Shown: positions 1 through 12,524, counted from the first letter of the stretch. The stretch: 64,000 nt of DNA from Tenebrio molitor (GCF_963966145.1 NC_091046.1:28644001-28708000); one strand, 5' to 3'. Notes: a model not told the origin generated them from the sequence alone. Translations and numbers: made by a program.

Positions 1-1299
1 CCTTCCAAATCGTTACATATAAATTAAAATAATTGCCGCTGTTTGATTCCTGAATGTTTCCTACATCTGTTGAGTATTTACTCAACAACCTACTACGATT
101 TTTTAAACATAAACTAAAAATGTCAAAAACTATTTTTTTTTTTCAAATGGCACCCCGTATTTATTATTGCACTGGTCGAAAGCTTTTTTGCTAAAATTGA
201 GTTGAGTAAATCGGGTTTACTATAATAAACTAATAAATATTTTAATAGGAACCATAGAAAGAGTAAACAGACTTACTTACATTGCCGAAAAAACATTATC
301 CTACTTTTTTCTATCCGCGACTGTACTAATGCTAAATTCGAATATGGGAAAATAAGTAGGTAATAAAATTTTGGTTGGCACAAGTTTTTCAAAGTAATTA
401 AAAAAAGTAAGGAACCGGTATAATCGGTACACAATTTACTAAAATAGTGTGTTTTTGTAAGAAAGTTCTTTTATCAGATGATGACTTCACAATCATGACG
501 ACTATGCGGACTATGTACTATACCTGAATTTATTGAAATATTTTAATTAACTCCAAAAAACAGCAGTGTTAATTATCGACTTACTGCTGCACAATTTTGT
601 TAAAACTAGTTCCACTAAGTAGATAGGCTTAACTGATGAACTTTTTTGGGAAAATATGTACATAATATTTTTGAAACTATAATTTCCAATCACTCTGAGG
701 TCTCTATTAAATCTAATGATAATAAATGAGGTGGGAGTAGCCACTCCACTTCTCGAAGTAAGGTTTTGATTGACAGGAAGACCACCTTCTCAACTGCTTC
801 TAAATTCTTTAATGAAGTCAGCATTTCTTACCAAAAAAAAAAAAACAGAATGTGTGAGACGCACGATAGAAGTGAAACTTCTGTATTACAGGGAAACATT
901 GTAATTATTCATCAATCACTTTTAAATAGCATATTCACAACAAAATTGTATATTTTAATGAAGAAAATAAATGATAAACAACGATAACACTAAACAATAT
1001 TGAAATGCGTAACTCATTGTTCATTTTTAAGCCTCCAAATTAAAGAGAGGACATTATCGATAAATGCCGTGAGTGTGACAAAGACAGAAGTATACACAAT
1101 TTTAAGGGATGTTTGTTCGTGTCAAACAGATTAATTTATATTTAAGTGAGATGGAAATATTGGCGCAACCGTTGTGCGAGACACTGCTCCCACTCGACCC
1201 GATAGTGTTTACCCCCACCACTTTTCGTCACACAAAAAGGTTGCCGATCAGAATTTCAAGACCCTCCCATAAAAAGTTTCACTTCAAAAAAATTAAAAA
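1..1299. other. AT-rich noncoding stretch
   Basis: I see no convincing coding signal here. Open frames are short and cross homopolymer runs. The last ~130 bases before the SINE copy at 1300 are less AT-rich and may belong to a longer form of that repeat, but I could not match them elsewhere in the window. Confidence 0.5.
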
Positions 1300-1446
1300 A
1301 TTGTTTCACAGTCTAGGAGTGGCTTACAAATCTACAAGGGGCATTGACCAACTCAATAGACCGGGACCAATGGCTTAACGTGACTTCCGAATCACCAGAT
1401 AGAATATAGACTTTTTTTTAAATTTCGTCCTGGGTCGGAATCGAAT
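1300..1446 (-). repeat. tRNA-derived SINE, copy A (partial)
   Basis: This stretch matches, in reverse complement, the SINE at 15541-15746. Both contain the same body (CGTTAAGCCATTGGTCCCGG on the sense strand) and a run of A after the tRNA-like head. In this copy the head is cut off inside the B box (TTCGATTCC at the high-coordinate end). The shared tail word GACTGTG lies at the low-coordinate end. Function: a non-autonomous Pol III-transcribed retroposon that relies on LINE machinery. The short frame across it is not a gene. Confidence 0.7.
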
Positions 1447-1502
1447 TATTATTAAATAACACATATTTAAACCGATCTATGTTTGCATTAAATGGGCACC
1501 AT

Positions 1503-2200
1503 ATACTCCATTCTTTATCTTGGTGAGTGGTCAAGCCATGGGAGCTTTGTAACTTTTATTATTATTATTATTATTAATATTGAAGGCTAACAGGCTAGGC
1601 GCCCAATTACAAGCCCTGCCAAAAAGAGAACGATGCACAAAACACAACTTTTACTTTTTCCACCAAATTTTTGTGTGGTGTAAATCAAATATAAACTGTC
1701 ATCGCTGTCATTCAGATTCAGAATCTTCGTCAAGCATTCATTTCCAAATCTCGCGATCTTATGTCGCGAAATGTAAATATATAAGCCGTACAAATCGATT
1801 CTTAAATTTAACCGTTCCTGGTCTGAAAATCGTCGCCCGTGTCAGGTAGATAATATTGCAAAGAAGTTTGGATTTGAAAAATTAACCGGATTCTTAAACT
1901 ATAAAAAGAACCTAATTTGACCGGAAAGTGTATGGCCGGTCTAGAACATTTTGAAATTCCCACGTTTGAGGTTATAACTCGGTGCATGTGAATCATGAGC
2001 AATTTAACTTGCAAAATAATATTTATTATTCTATTTAGAAAGACTTTGCGGCGTCTCTGTAAGTACACTATTGTAATATTTGAATATTTTTTAACAACTA
2101 CCAACGCACTTTTCCATGGCAAACTTTTAAAAATCCCTAAATTCAACTTGATGGCTGAAAATTTCCCTAAGACCACTCACCAAGATAAAAAATAGAGTAT
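1503..2200. mobile_element. Non-autonomous TIR element, ~700 bp
   Basis: The two ends are inverted repeats of about 30 bp: 1503-1532 against 2171-2200, sharing TTTATCTTGGTGAGTGGTC and differing at two positions. Both ends are flanked by TAT-rich bases, so the exact target duplication is unclear. The interior, including an (ATT)n run at 1557-1577, shows no transposase motif. Frames inside it (1808-2176 minus, 1995-2195 plus) have no recognisable domain. It is probably a MITE of unknown superfamily. Confidence 0.7.
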
Positions 2201-2611
2201 AGACACACCATCCTAGATCTTTAATGAGAGTTTACAAAGCGAAACAGGAAATAAAATGGTTATAAACAGATAGCAACTTACGGAGCCATTGATGGGCAAT
2301 ATAACTTCCTCATCGACAATGTTTTTTTTAATGGTAATGTACACTTTTAAACTGACTCTAAAACAGAATTTTTCTCTTTAAAGTGATGAATAGAAATAAT
2401 GTACTCTTTCTACAGAAATTTTTATCACAATACACAAATATGTTCAAATTGCATGCAGTTCTAGTCGATGCAAAGCTGCCATCTTGAACAAAACAATATG
2501 AACCTTCTCTAAAAATTGACCGTTTAAAAGAAACAGCCACCGTTTCATAGATTGATACTTAAATAAGTATAATAATTATAATTCTTTGTTGAAGAAAGAT
2601 TTGTAAGATTT

Positions 2612-2901
2612 TCAGTTTTCCTCTTGATGGTATATTTTCCAAAAAGATAGACCTGTGCTAAACATTAACTGTGTACAAGAACAATTCAGAGCAATTTGGA
2701 TTAACACAGGAGGATCAATACACCGACCAGCTCGTTTTCCAGATGTGTATCCTCTAATTTTTCCTTTGTACATACATCCAAGATAATGTTTATTATAAAC
2801 TTGCTCGCTTAGACTGTAGCAACCAGTAAGACAACAAACGAAATACAAATGGCAACAACAACGACACGGCCCAGCGTCTAGTTTAAAGCCAACAGGTCGA
2901 A
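2612..2901 (-). CDS. Candidate cysteine-rich terminal exon
   Basis: A minus-strand frame stays open from a reasonable acceptor (TTTTCGTTCAG just above 2901) to a stop at 2612. It encodes ~95 residues with about ten cysteines, including a CRCCC cluster, VCCLTGC and NCSC. The exon would begin in phase 1, which is compatible with the signal-peptide exon at 24222-24267, but a join over 21 kb is speculation. A cysteine-rich secreted domain is possible; no family is recognised. It could also be a chance frame, since only the cysteine spacing and the acceptor support it. Confidence 0.25.
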
Positions 2902-3094
2902 CTGAACGAAAATAAAACCCACAAGTTAATCTTCTCGACCATGACAAGACCAAAATCAACATAAATTTGTGAGATTACACGTGAAACATGGAGATAACCT
3001 CAAATGAATCAAACATAAAGCAGGACTCGCCAAAAAAACAAAAAATTAACCTGCTGTGCACACAATCAGGAAAATAAAAATAATAGGATCTAGG

Positions 3095-3335
3095 TAAATT
3101 GCAAACACTGCTCTCTATGCTAGCTTTTATAGTCTGACATCGCACGGTATACTTCTATGGGGTACAAGTTCGGAGACCCCGCATACAGAAAAAGGCGAAC
3201 AGAATTTTATTTCAAATCCAACAGCGTGAAACTTCCAACAAAGAGAAAATACTGATCGTTCCTGAGGTCCTTTTAGAACCATATTGTTTCCTGTGTCGGG
3301 TGCATTTTTCACATTACACCCTGTATTATAGAGCG
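3095..3335 (+). pseudogene. LINE reverse-transcriptase 3' fragment
   Basis: The plus strand reads as the region downstream of the RT palm in Jockey/CR1-type LINEs: SLTSHGILLWGTSSE, resembling the family motif around 'SYGI.LWG', with a second piece ending near ITPCII. Stops and frame changes break it. It has no start and no 5' portion. The family identification rests on the HGILLWG motif only, so the clade is unknown. Confidence 0.45.
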
Positions 3336-3419
3336 ATTTCAGTGGTGATAATGGTAAATAATGAGATGATATATATGTAAATCGATACAACACTGAGTCT
3401 GATTCCACCCTCTATGTGT

Positions 3420-4870
3420 ATAATGCAACATTTTGTACCGATAAGAAAACTTGATGACGTGACATCATTTATCTGTCTGTCGTAGTCGACCATAAAGACT
3501 CTCTTGCTTATAATATGTACCGCAAAGCTTATGCGGCGAAGAAAGATTATTCCGATGCTTATTTTTTGATGAAGCATCAACTTTTTAGGATCACATTGTG
3601 GTACATAAAATTAACAATTAATTTGAATAATTTTAAAAGTATTTAAACAATTAAAACAATTTTCTTTGCAGTTTATTTTAAGCATTCGTAGCGGCAACAG
3701 TTCACGTTGAGAATTCCTCTTGCTATTTAAAGTTTCTCCAGAGTTATGTAACAGTGTAGTAACTACCCAGCGAGTTTAAATTCCTGGGGCTACAAATGAA
3801 TATTTTTCGTAGGTACATTTTATTTTTTCGGAGAATAGGAATAATTACAAAATATTACATGTACAAAAATAATCCTTTATATGGTTAATTATAACTCTTA
3901 GCAAAATAGCCCTTCTGGATTCAAATAAAAATCTTCATGCATTACTCACATTACTGTTATCTCTTAAAAGCAGACACAATTAATGTAAGTTATCTAATAC
4001 TAGCGGTCGTCAACCCTCTTAAAACTTTAGGCCGAACTCTGAGGGTGTTACAACCCTCAACATGATTTATTTGTTTTCAGATGGGTAAACATGTGGATGA
4101 AGCGTTAACAAATTTTACAATCTCAAGCATTTTTAGTTAATGGAATTTTTGTTTTTTATAGGCAGATATTAATAAATGTGTTCTAAACGAACCCAGCAGT
4201 GGCAAACAACTGTATAAACATATTTCACAATAGATTTTGTAACGTGTAACTGCGCTGCACATAATTAACTTGATGAAATTCTTTCTCATTTTTCAAGTTA
4301 TTTGTTAATAGTGATATGAATTTCTTCACTTTCCACTAATTTACAGTGTAAGAGAAAATTATGTAAAGAAGCTGATACCACACTTTACACAGAAAAAAGT
4401 AAATATTTACATTTATAACGCCATTATTAAACACACTTCACTTTAGCCAATAATAATTTGCTTTCCATTCAGTAGCTAGGTTTAATGAACCTGAGACACA
4501 TTTCTAAATTAAAGTGGAAACAAATCTTCAAAATACGAATCCTAGTAATTCTCTTGGTAAGAACTGTCTTGACAAACTTCAAAAAATTACGTTTAACATA
4601 CTTAATCAACTTATAAATATAGGACGCTGATCTTGAAAAGGATATAATATGTACACATAAATATAAAAGATAATACAAATACAATAAAACCAAACTAAAG
4701 AAATGATCCCACGATACATTTTTTACAATTCGAACAACTTTACATCTTCGACAAAAATACGAAATGGATACACGGATTATCACCAACATTCTATGAAGTC
4801 ATTGTACATCTCTGAAAGTCTTCCTTATGTAAGTTTCAATGCCTCAATTGAAAGACATCAAGCTACGCTT
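3420..4870. other. AT-rich noncoding stretch
   Basis: Nothing recognisable apart from short frames. A small imperfect repeat of ACCCTC around 4012-4058 was noted. There is no splice-bounded exon, TIR or tandem array that I can support. Confidence 0.4.
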
Positions 4871-4875
4871 TATTT

Positions 4876-5000
4876 TTATTTGACACCATGTTTGCGTAAT
4901 TGTGCAATCTTAGCAGCTTGCATCAGTATACTCTCAGACGTTCCCAAAGACGCTACAACAAATAAATTTTCTGGAATTATACTGGTGCTTTTTCTCATCA
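4876..5000 (-). CDS. Candidate terminal exon, unknown protein
   Basis: On the minus strand an acceptor (CAAAATTTCAG) is followed by a frame of ~40 residues (MRKSTSIIPENL... ending in KIAQLRKHGVK) and a TAA. AATAAAG follows directly and could serve as a poly(A) signal. The exon starts with two bases of a split codon (phase 1). I do not recognise the product. It lies on the same strand as the other weak exon candidates, so it could be the end of the gene starting at 24267, but no continuous model can be shown. Confidence 0.25.
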
Positions 5001-5099
5001 CTGAAATTTTGTTTATTCTTATATGGAATGCAACAAAGTTCACGACCTGTAAATTCATGTCAGCAATATTTTGTAGTAATGAAAGAAATCATTGTTAGT

Positions 5100-5758
5100 T
5101 AGAATCTCACTCCAACAAGTTAAATTTTGTTAAATAATTCAGGTCTTTAAATTGTCAAGCAGTTTATTACGATTTAAATTTCCATTGTATTCAAGCAACA
5201 AATTAGATGTTATAAATAGAAAAATTAGATGACTGAGCTAAAAAATACACTAGACAATACAATTTTATTGTATTGTAATAGAATCGATTTGGTATACCTA
5301 TTATAAAAGAATAAGTAATGCAAATAACTATTGCAACTGCACGTAAATATGAATTGTTGACGTTTGTATTAATGGCACGTTTAAACTATTCTTTGTTTCA
5401 GATGCGCTTTTTGATAAAATAGATTCATTTACCACCCTTTTCATAAAATATTCAACAGTGACTACTTCAGAAAAAGCAATTAATGTTCAAAAATTTCATA
5501 TATTAAAATACATATATTTTTAGAAAATATATACATACATCTCAATCCCTGTAACTATAACAAAGTACAACTAACATAACGCAACAATGCCACTACGAAA
5601 AGCCGTTTACGTGTAAGAACTGTTGAATACGTATTTTGCATACCCAAGTACTGGATGAATATAGATTTATTTATTTACAAGGTAACCTCACATTTCGTTA
5701 AAAATTTAACCGTTATTAGTAAATACCACAATAATATCACAATTCAGCATTTTGACTG
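5100..5758. other. AT-rich noncoding stretch
   Basis: No coding, TIR or tandem signal is visible. Short ATATAT-rich runs lie near 5500-5535. Confidence 0.4.
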
Positions 5759-5985
5759 AAAATCGCACGACACTTAAAAATAGCCAATAGAAAAACAGAA
5801 TTCGGTGTCGTTTCTATAACAATATTGAGATTTCCTGGAAATTTTTTGCACCTAGCTAACCCAACATGAAATTAATAAGTGGAAATTTTTTCAGCCAATC
5901 AAAATCATTTATTTTGTTGTTGTCTTGGTTATGGCTCGTGAACTAATTTTTCTATTGGTCTTTAATGAGTGTCGTACGATTTAAA
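5759..5985. repeat. Foldback/MITE-like hairpin (~225 bp)
   Basis: The ends pair: AAATCGCACGACACTT at the left matches AGTGTCGTACGATTT at the right, followed inward by AATAGCCAATAGAAAAA against TTTTTCTATTGG. The loop (~150 bp) has no coding potential. The TIR-plus-spacer layout fits a MITE; I see no clear target duplication. Confidence 0.6.
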
Positions 5986-6035
5986 AATTTATAATTTAAG
6001 AAGCATAATGTCCGTGTCGTTGCGATTTTCTTACC

Positions 6036-6182
6036 GAATATGCCCTCGTGCATTGATTAATATCCGGAAATTTTATTCTCATGCATTTCCAAAACGTAAT
6101 TACCCACTCGGGCTAATTAATACGTTTTAGAAATGCATTCGAAAAAATTTCCGGAAATAATCAATGCACTAGGGATATTATA
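6036..6182. repeat. Long imperfect hairpin
   Basis: About 65 bases at the left (from ATGCCCTCGTGCATTGATTA) pair with the right arm (AATAATCAATGCACTAGGG), with inner pairs CGTAATTA/TAATTAATACG and CCGGAAATTTT/AAAATTTCCGG. The loop contains CCCACTCGGGC. It is one of a set of short hairpins in this window that share CTCG/CGAG words near the stem ends or loop but not overall sequence. Confidence 0.7.
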
Positions 6183-6189
6183 AGTGAAA

Positions 6190-7670
6190 ATTAATAACTA
6201 TTAATAGTCCAATAAACATATTATGTATTTACTATTACCATTTTTTTTCCTAGAATACAGAATAATCTAACAATTGGTCAATTAAACTTTTAAGGATAAT
6301 ATGAACTTTCTGTCTTTACATTAAAAAAATGCTCATTATCATCCATAAATAAGCACATTAATTACTAATTATTCGTTTCAGTTTTTAATTTTTAAATAAT
6401 TTTTTGAAAATTGAGAAAATAAGTGAATTTATTTGTCATATTCGTACTAATCTTATTTACACAGAGAAATGGTATTAATAGAGCTTTTTAATTGAATTTA
6501 TAGTTTTGTAGAGGTCGTTGCAATTAATTATCCCATCGGAATCACTTAAGCCACATACAGTGAATCATCGGATGTTTATGTGTACATTACGCAGGCATTA
6601 TATGACGCCCTGTATGACCACTATATCGTAAGAATCCATTTGTAACTATTTTATAACTTCATTATAATTGAAAATGATTCATATCAAACGTGACAATTTA
6701 AACAATAACTGTTTGCCTTTTGTGGCAAACAGATAATGAAAAAAAAAATTATGACGAGTATGATCTCATCATCCTCCTATACATACACATACATGTTTAT
6801 AAAAACTGTTTTCTGCAAAAATGCCCTTAACTGAACAGTAAGATTATCAAGTTTATCTATATACAAGTTGATGTTATAATACTATTATTACATTCACAAT
6901 AAAAAATATCGGTATGGAAAACCATACATGGGTTCCATCTTCCAAAATCAATTTTCACACTAATATTATATATAAAAATTTGCTAAGAAGGCCTTCCTTA
7001 TACGATACTCGATATTGTTATACATAAGTACAAAATGTGTGCACAATTGGTCATTTTTCGAAACAGTTGATCCGATTGGCACCAAAATCAATAGGCGTTG
7101 CGTTCTCACTACGGCGAACATTTTGCAAAAAGAAAAATTCAAATCGTGAACGAAAGAAAATTGCGCAAATCTGCGTATAATCAATAGTAAGTAAAAGGTA
7201 CATACAATTTAATTTGAACATACAGTTTTCAAAAATTAATTCGTGTAGTGGACAGGTAGTCAGTATCAGAGCTAAAAAAAAACCTCCATAAAACCGTTAA
7301 GTATACACTAGGAAACTATGTATGTACTATATTTAACTGTTATTCAAGTGTTGCATAATTTAAAACTGGCACCTTGGATTATGTATGTGTATAAACAGCT
7401 AATTTTAAATATTTCACAGGCTGACATCAGTGCATTTTCAACATTATGATCTGAATATGTAACAAACAAGGACAAACAGTTTTGGGCCAAATTAACAAAA
7501 GACATAGAAAATGAAAGCGCAAGAGCAATTTACTGTCGGAAAAATCTAATAATCAAACATTTTTCAGTATTTGCTATTTTGATGCTGATGTGATTTAATA
7601 ATCTTTTTACTTGCACCTTATTCCACTTACTTACTGTTGTCATCATTGTTTCGTGGTCATGAAAATAATT
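6190..7670. other. AT-rich noncoding stretch
   Basis: No element or exon is supported. A decent acceptor near 7420 is followed by early stops in all frames and was rejected as an exon. Confidence 0.4.
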
Positions 7671-7679
7671 ACCTCACAG

Positions 7680-7807
7680 GTAAATACCAGCGTCTAGATG
7701 TGGCAACCACGGAGATTGGTTCCACATCTTATAGAAATGCAGCTCCCGTGGGTCCGAGCGTTCTACAGATGGGAGAGCACACCTTGTCTGAATTGAATCG
7801 ACTTAAA
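7680..7807 (+). CDS. Candidate internal exon, unknown protein
   Basis: The block stands out as GC-richer than its surroundings. After the acceptor TACCTCACAG at 7679 a frame reads (G)KYQRLDVATTEIGSTSYRN...GEHTLSELNRLK without stop, then meets a weak donor (AAA|GTTTAC). The residue mix looks like protein, but I recognise no domain. The opposite strand also has an open frame bounded by an acceptor (ATTCAG) and GTGAGG, so the strand is not certain. Confidence 0.3.
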
Positions 7808-7849
7808 GTTTACCTAATAATTTGTTTGTCAACGGCATTTTAATAGGAC

Positions 7850-8660
7850 GGAGTAGGGTTAATTAACGCATTGGTCAATTTAAAGTATATTAGTAAACTC
7901 TGGAATATTAATATATATTAAATTAACCAAGTGGTGACATTGACGGCGACATGATTGTAATAACAAACGATCTCTTCTACAATCGATACTCGTAATCAAG
8001 TTCATTGGCTTAAAAATTAAAGAGTTCACATTTTTGGCGAGTTTGGTATTTTGGTGCAGCAATAATGTTTTTTGTCATTTTTGACACACTAAAACCAGAC
8101 ATTTAAGAACTTTTCGGAGCAATATTTTGAATCAGATCAACGTCAGTAAAGTGTTGCAAGGCTCGAAAATAGGTATAGGCAGTGAAAGAAGAATAGGCAA
8201 TTTAATTACGAACTAGAAGTGGAAATGTAGAGTATACACATATTTAAACTTTCTTGGTAAAACTGTAAACGCAATTGAAGCATGTTTCACTCTACTTAAT
8301 GTATCTATAATAATTATTGTAGTTACTTTAAATTCTTATACATATCATGGATTTTCAATTATTCCTTGCCGATGGTGATGATGATATTAAATTAAAAGCC
8401 TAGATTTTTTAATGCTACAGTGATAATTGGCCTATACCCAGTTATTTTTTATTTTTTCTTGCTCTAATTTTTCCACTATTTAGACCACCATTTTAAAGTT
8501 TCTGAAGGTAAAATATACTTATCTTAAAAATAACATAATTTATGGGCATGCATCCTTGATTAACGGTTAGCAACGATACTAAGTAGTAAATACCCCCTAA
8601 GAATTCAATTATAATTATACTTAAAGGTGTATGTAGCATGATGTAATAGTTATTTACTTT
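7850..8660. other. AT-rich noncoding stretch
   Basis: No feature is supported. Short frames only. Confidence 0.4.
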
Positions 8661-8663
8661 AGA

Positions 8664-8763
8664 GTACGGGATGTGAATTTTCCGGCACGACAACTGGTTT
8701 CGGGCACGATGGCGCAGCCGAGTGCCTGATTAGTTGGAGGGCCGGAAAATACGTCCCGTACGA
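8664..8763. repeat. 100-bp hairpin with GTACGGGA ends
   Basis: GTACGGGATGTGAATTTTCCGGC at the left end pairs with GCCGGAAAATACGTCCCGTAC at the right end. The loop holds GGGCACGATGGCGCAGCCGAGTGCC, itself an inner stem. It is GC-rich against its flanks. The hairpin at 10206-10296 has a similar GTACGGGAAAT arm. Confidence 0.75.
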
Positions 8764-9021
8764 CATTTGTATTAGACTTTTCGGCTGACCAAAATATTAA
8801 ATCTTTTAAAAATCAAGACTAATTTTATTGTAAAATTTGACAACGTCAATAAAAAATCGAATGCTGTGGAATCAATTCCTTGACGACCGTGACCGCTCAT
8901 TTGTTTTTTTCCTAACAAATTATTTGCCGGCTAAATTTTCACGGTCGTGCTTCAAAATTTGATTTTGGTGTATTAATCGAGTGAAAAAAATGTCTAATAT
9001 ATAATATAGAGTGAGTTAAAT

Positions 9022-9760
9022 GTGACACCAGAGGCAGTACAACTAATGGCAGGACTAAATTCTGAATTATTACCACAAAAATCGAAACAACGTTACATAG
9101 GACAATTTTTTCTCAAGAAAGTATCTAATAACTATTCTTTAATTCACAAATTTTTAATAAACCATATTTTATTACAGACAGTTTTATTAATAGGTGTTTG
9201 TGGTGCCTGTCTTCGAAAGGAGTTATATACTCTGAAACTGGAAGATATTGATATTGATTATATTGATAACCAATATTTGTAGATCGTTTGCCATTACCAA
9301 TCCAAACTGGGTTGAAACTGTGAAGAAATATATGGAAGTCAGGTTAAATTGATATTAATACAATTAAAACAATTTCAAATAAAATTGACAAATATTTGAA
9401 CGTTGATTGCCCTATGGACACAAGATTGAAGTTCCTAAAATGATTCGTGATGACTGATGGCCTTCCTTCAACATCAAAAACAAAATGTACTGTGTTGCAG
9501 CTACAGCTCAAACAATGGTGAGTTGTGTCACAAACTTCGATACAGTGCTTTAATCTACTTGAATTTTTAGCAGTTGCTTCCAATGTAACCATCCAACATT
9601 GAGAATTCCATCATCAGTACCGTAAGAGAAGCACCAGTACAACATATTGACATTCAACCCAGAAGTAATAAAGCTGACAGTTACGAAATTGTTTCTGCAT
9701 TGTTCTCTAAAGTGGAGAATTGTAACAATAATGTTTACAACTGTAATTTTACAAAATAAA
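9022..9760 (+). pseudogene. Crypton-like tyrosine recombinase relic
   Basis: The first 86 codons read MTPEAVQLMAGLNSELLPQK..., then GVCGACLRKELYTLKLEDI. These resemble the N-terminal LLPEKS(K) segment and the conserved Arg motif (GACR..EL..L...D) of Crypton/DIRS-type tyrosine recombinase genes common in insects. After the stop at 9282 further pieces continue in other frames and end in NCNNNVYNCNF, like the usual C-terminal tail (NC.VNIYN). The catalytic HxxR/Y part is not readable. It is dead. A second relic with the same N- and C-terminal signatures lies at 49105-49505. The family call rests on motif memory. Confidence 0.5.
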
Positions 9761-9769
9761 TTATGTTAA

Positions 9770-10200
9770 TGTTGCAAATTATTAAAATGTCTTGTACTTA
9801 ACCACTACTTCCTGGTGAAAACGAATCATCTTTCTTCAGGTGAATACAAGATTTTGGGGTTAGAATGTTTTGTATATTTTTATTTTCCAGTTGCACTTTA
9901 GCACTAACAGCTAGTACTGGATAAAGTAGGCACACAAAACCATATATCAACTTCTGTGGTTTAGTTTTATTGTGCAATTTTGCAGATATTTATGATATAC
10001 CTGACAATTGTCAAACTTTTTGACATATACAGCTGCCAACCCAATAGGTTGTATTTTCCCTGTTACGATTATTTTCTTTTTCGATCGATATAAATTAAAC
10101 AAACACATTTATCGGAAAAATTATACAGGGAAATGTGTTTTTTTATACCAAGTTAAAGTAACGTATGGACACTTTAATTTTAAATTAACTGTGAAAAGAA
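9770..10200. other. Noncoding, one weak inverted repeat
   Basis: TTTTCCCTGT (about 10055) and ACAGGGAAAT (about 10124) could pair around a ~60-base loop. Otherwise nothing is seen. Confidence 0.35.
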
Positions 10201-10205
10201 TAAAT

Positions 10206-10296
10206 CAACGGTGTCCGCACATTTTTCCCGTACTCCACTAGATTTTTCCCACATTCCACTAGAAATTTTTGACATTGTACGGGAAATCGCACCTCC
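10206..10296. repeat. Short hairpin with CCCGTAC arms
   Basis: GTCCGCACATTTTTCCCGTAC pairs imperfectly with GTACGGGAAATCGCAC. Between them CCACTAGA occurs twice (direct repeat CGTACTCCACTAGATTTTTCCC / CATTCCACTAGAAATTT). It has the same general design as the hairpin at 8664-8763. Confidence 0.55.
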
Positions 10297-10717
10297 CTTG
10301 ACCTAAAGTGTAAGGTAACGCTATATTTCCCAGATTGGGAGGCCGAAAAATAATTTAGTCACGCGTCTAAAAAGAATTCATCTGCGACCTGTTTTCTCCT
10401 ATAGCTAGGGTAGCCCCAGGACGACCAAAGTTCTAAAGTTGGCGTACTCAATATTCTTCTTTTTGATAGCATAACGTAAGTTTTTAAACTCAAAAAATGT
10501 GGTCACAACTTGTTCTAAAATATTCGAAGAGATGGTGAATCTTTCCACTCCATATTTAGGCGTTTTGAGTTAAATTATAGTGATATACCAAAGTTTCAAC
10601 CAAAGCAACAAATATTTCAAGAAATACGAGTACATAGGAATTCTGGTTAATAACAGCAAAATTTACTCCAAAAATCAGATGTCGAATTCACTTCGATCTG
10701 CTCTTAGTCTTATTATA

Positions 10718-10892
10718 CAGGGTCATTATAAATGATTGTCCCATCGCAGTTGGCGTTGAAAACCCACACAAATTTCCAGTACCGCCGGTAGCGGCACCTA
10801 TCTCTAGTCTCACTCATGTTATGGTGCTTGCGGCACATTCAACTACGTCACCAATGCCTACTGCGATGGGATAATAATTTATAATGACCCTG
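10718..10892. mobile_element. Mariner-type MITE, 175 bp
   Basis: The TIRs are CAGGGTCATTATAAATGATT at the left and, inverted, AATTTATAATGACCCTG at the right, followed inward by CCCATCGCAGT/ACTGCGATGGG. The left flank is TA and the right flank TG, so the TA target duplication has decayed on one side. The same family occurs at 55188-55424, directly behind a decayed mariner transposase gene, which may be its source family. Confidence 0.85.
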
Positions 10893-10899
10893 TGGTCAA

Positions 10900-12390
10900 C
10901 CCAATTCATTGTGCAAAATTTTGGGGTATCAGGCGCGTAATGCATGTTTACAAGATTCTGTGTGAAGTTTAAAATTTGCAGACAGTCTTTAACCATTTCA
11001 GATTAAGAAGACCAACACTTCACTTATCTGTTTATAGATTTCTTACGCGAATAAGCCCAACAACAGCACCTGTGTTAGGGAGAGTAAACGAATGTTTTCC
11101 TTCATTAAATCCTTCTCTAAATTAAGAAAAATAAATTTGCAACAATTTTATGTGACTGCGATTAGCAGAATGAAGTACGTAACAACGTAATTCATAATGT
11201 ATACGTTTAATACCTACCTACAATGTGTTGATACATATATTAAATCAAAATCAGAGTAAACTTTTTCTTGCTTTTGACTATCTTGTTCCCTACTGTTAAT
11301 ATCAGTGTTATCGACCCTAAAAACTAATCAATTGGTACAGTTTTGAATGGACAAAGTTGAATGTCTCAATACATATATGTATAGGTATGCATATATTTGA
11401 TGAAAGTCACTCTCTTAAAATATTAAAATTACAACACTGCACACATACAGTGTGGAAATTATCGGTTCCTGTTGGGAAGATTGACAACACCTCTATAATA
11501 TAAATATGTATGAATGAAAACTTTCCGAAGATATCCTAACCACATTTTACGAGTCACAAGATTATCATTATGAATAAATAAATACAACACACTCATTAAA
11601 GGATCGTGATGCTATTCCGTTTCATTGATTAAAACGCTGCTAACGAAACTGGTTATTTTTCAGGTCAAAGGTTAATGTTACTATTTTACTAAGATATTTT
11701 CTTACATAATACAAACACAAGCACTTTTATTTAGGACAATTACAATCATATTAATAACTTTCAAATATTCACGGTGTATGTGTGTCGAAATAAGTAAGAA
11801 ACGTTGCATTGCATAAAAGAGGAAACTGTACCTCGTACCCCCATAGGAAGGGTATTGATAATTAATTAACCTTAGTAATTTGTAATAAACAAAAGTCACT
11901 TGTAATAAACAAAAGCGATGCCGTTATCATGGCCAATTAAGTTTAAACATTGATAGGCGCAGGCGCAAAGTTTAACGCTAAAAGGCCCAGTCGTTTTCGA
12001 ATTATGTATGTATTTAAAAAAAATATATTTTGATTACATGTTGATAATACATATTAGCAGTTCAATGTCCTTTTTGTTGTGCCCGAAACAACTGGGTTTT
12101 AGCGTTTAAGAGGAGTAAAAACAAATTAAAGAGAAAAAGTCAATTTTATCCGTGATATCATTTTGGAAGATCAATAAATCATCGTAAAACAAATATCGGA
12201 GACTTTGAACATTTCATATGAACGTGCTTTTCATAAATCATAAATTGTGTATGAGAAAATTATCACTTATCAGCTAAATCGATACCCAAATGCCAGAATG
12301 ATGACCAACGGCGAATAAGGGTGACAATATCCACATCGATTTGCAGCCAATTTGAAGATAGTTGAACCGTATAGTACAGTGGATGAAAGA
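10900..12390. other. AT-rich noncoding stretch
   Basis: Nothing recognisable. A short direct repeat (TTGTAATAAACAAAAG, twice at 11878-11915) is present. Confidence 0.45.
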
Positions 12391-12397
12391 AACTTAC

Positions 12398-12524
12398 GTT
12401 CATCATTAGAGAGATCAGAGACCAAACAAATATTAATGGTTCCACTTGGTCTTCTAAAAGTTGATCTCGATCCCACCATTCTTTAATTTTGGACCCGAAT
12501 ATATTGAACACAGTTTTAGATTCA
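12398..12524 (-). CDS. Candidate internal exon, unknown protein
   Basis: On the minus strand the acceptor CGAAACTCAG is followed by T-GAA-TCT and an open frame of 42 residues containing KIKEWWDRDQLLEDQVEPL and a hydrophobic stretch FVWSLISLMM, ending at a consensus donor (AAC|GTAAGT). The coding look and the strong donor support an exon starting in phase 2 and ending in phase 0. I do not recognise the protein; a membrane segment at the C-terminal side is possible. The frame also continues into the putative intron to 12263, so a longer unspliced relic is an alternative. Confidence 0.3.

Noticed and set aside
7424..7500. Exon after the TTTCACAG acceptor
   Set aside because: All three frames hit stops within 15 codons.
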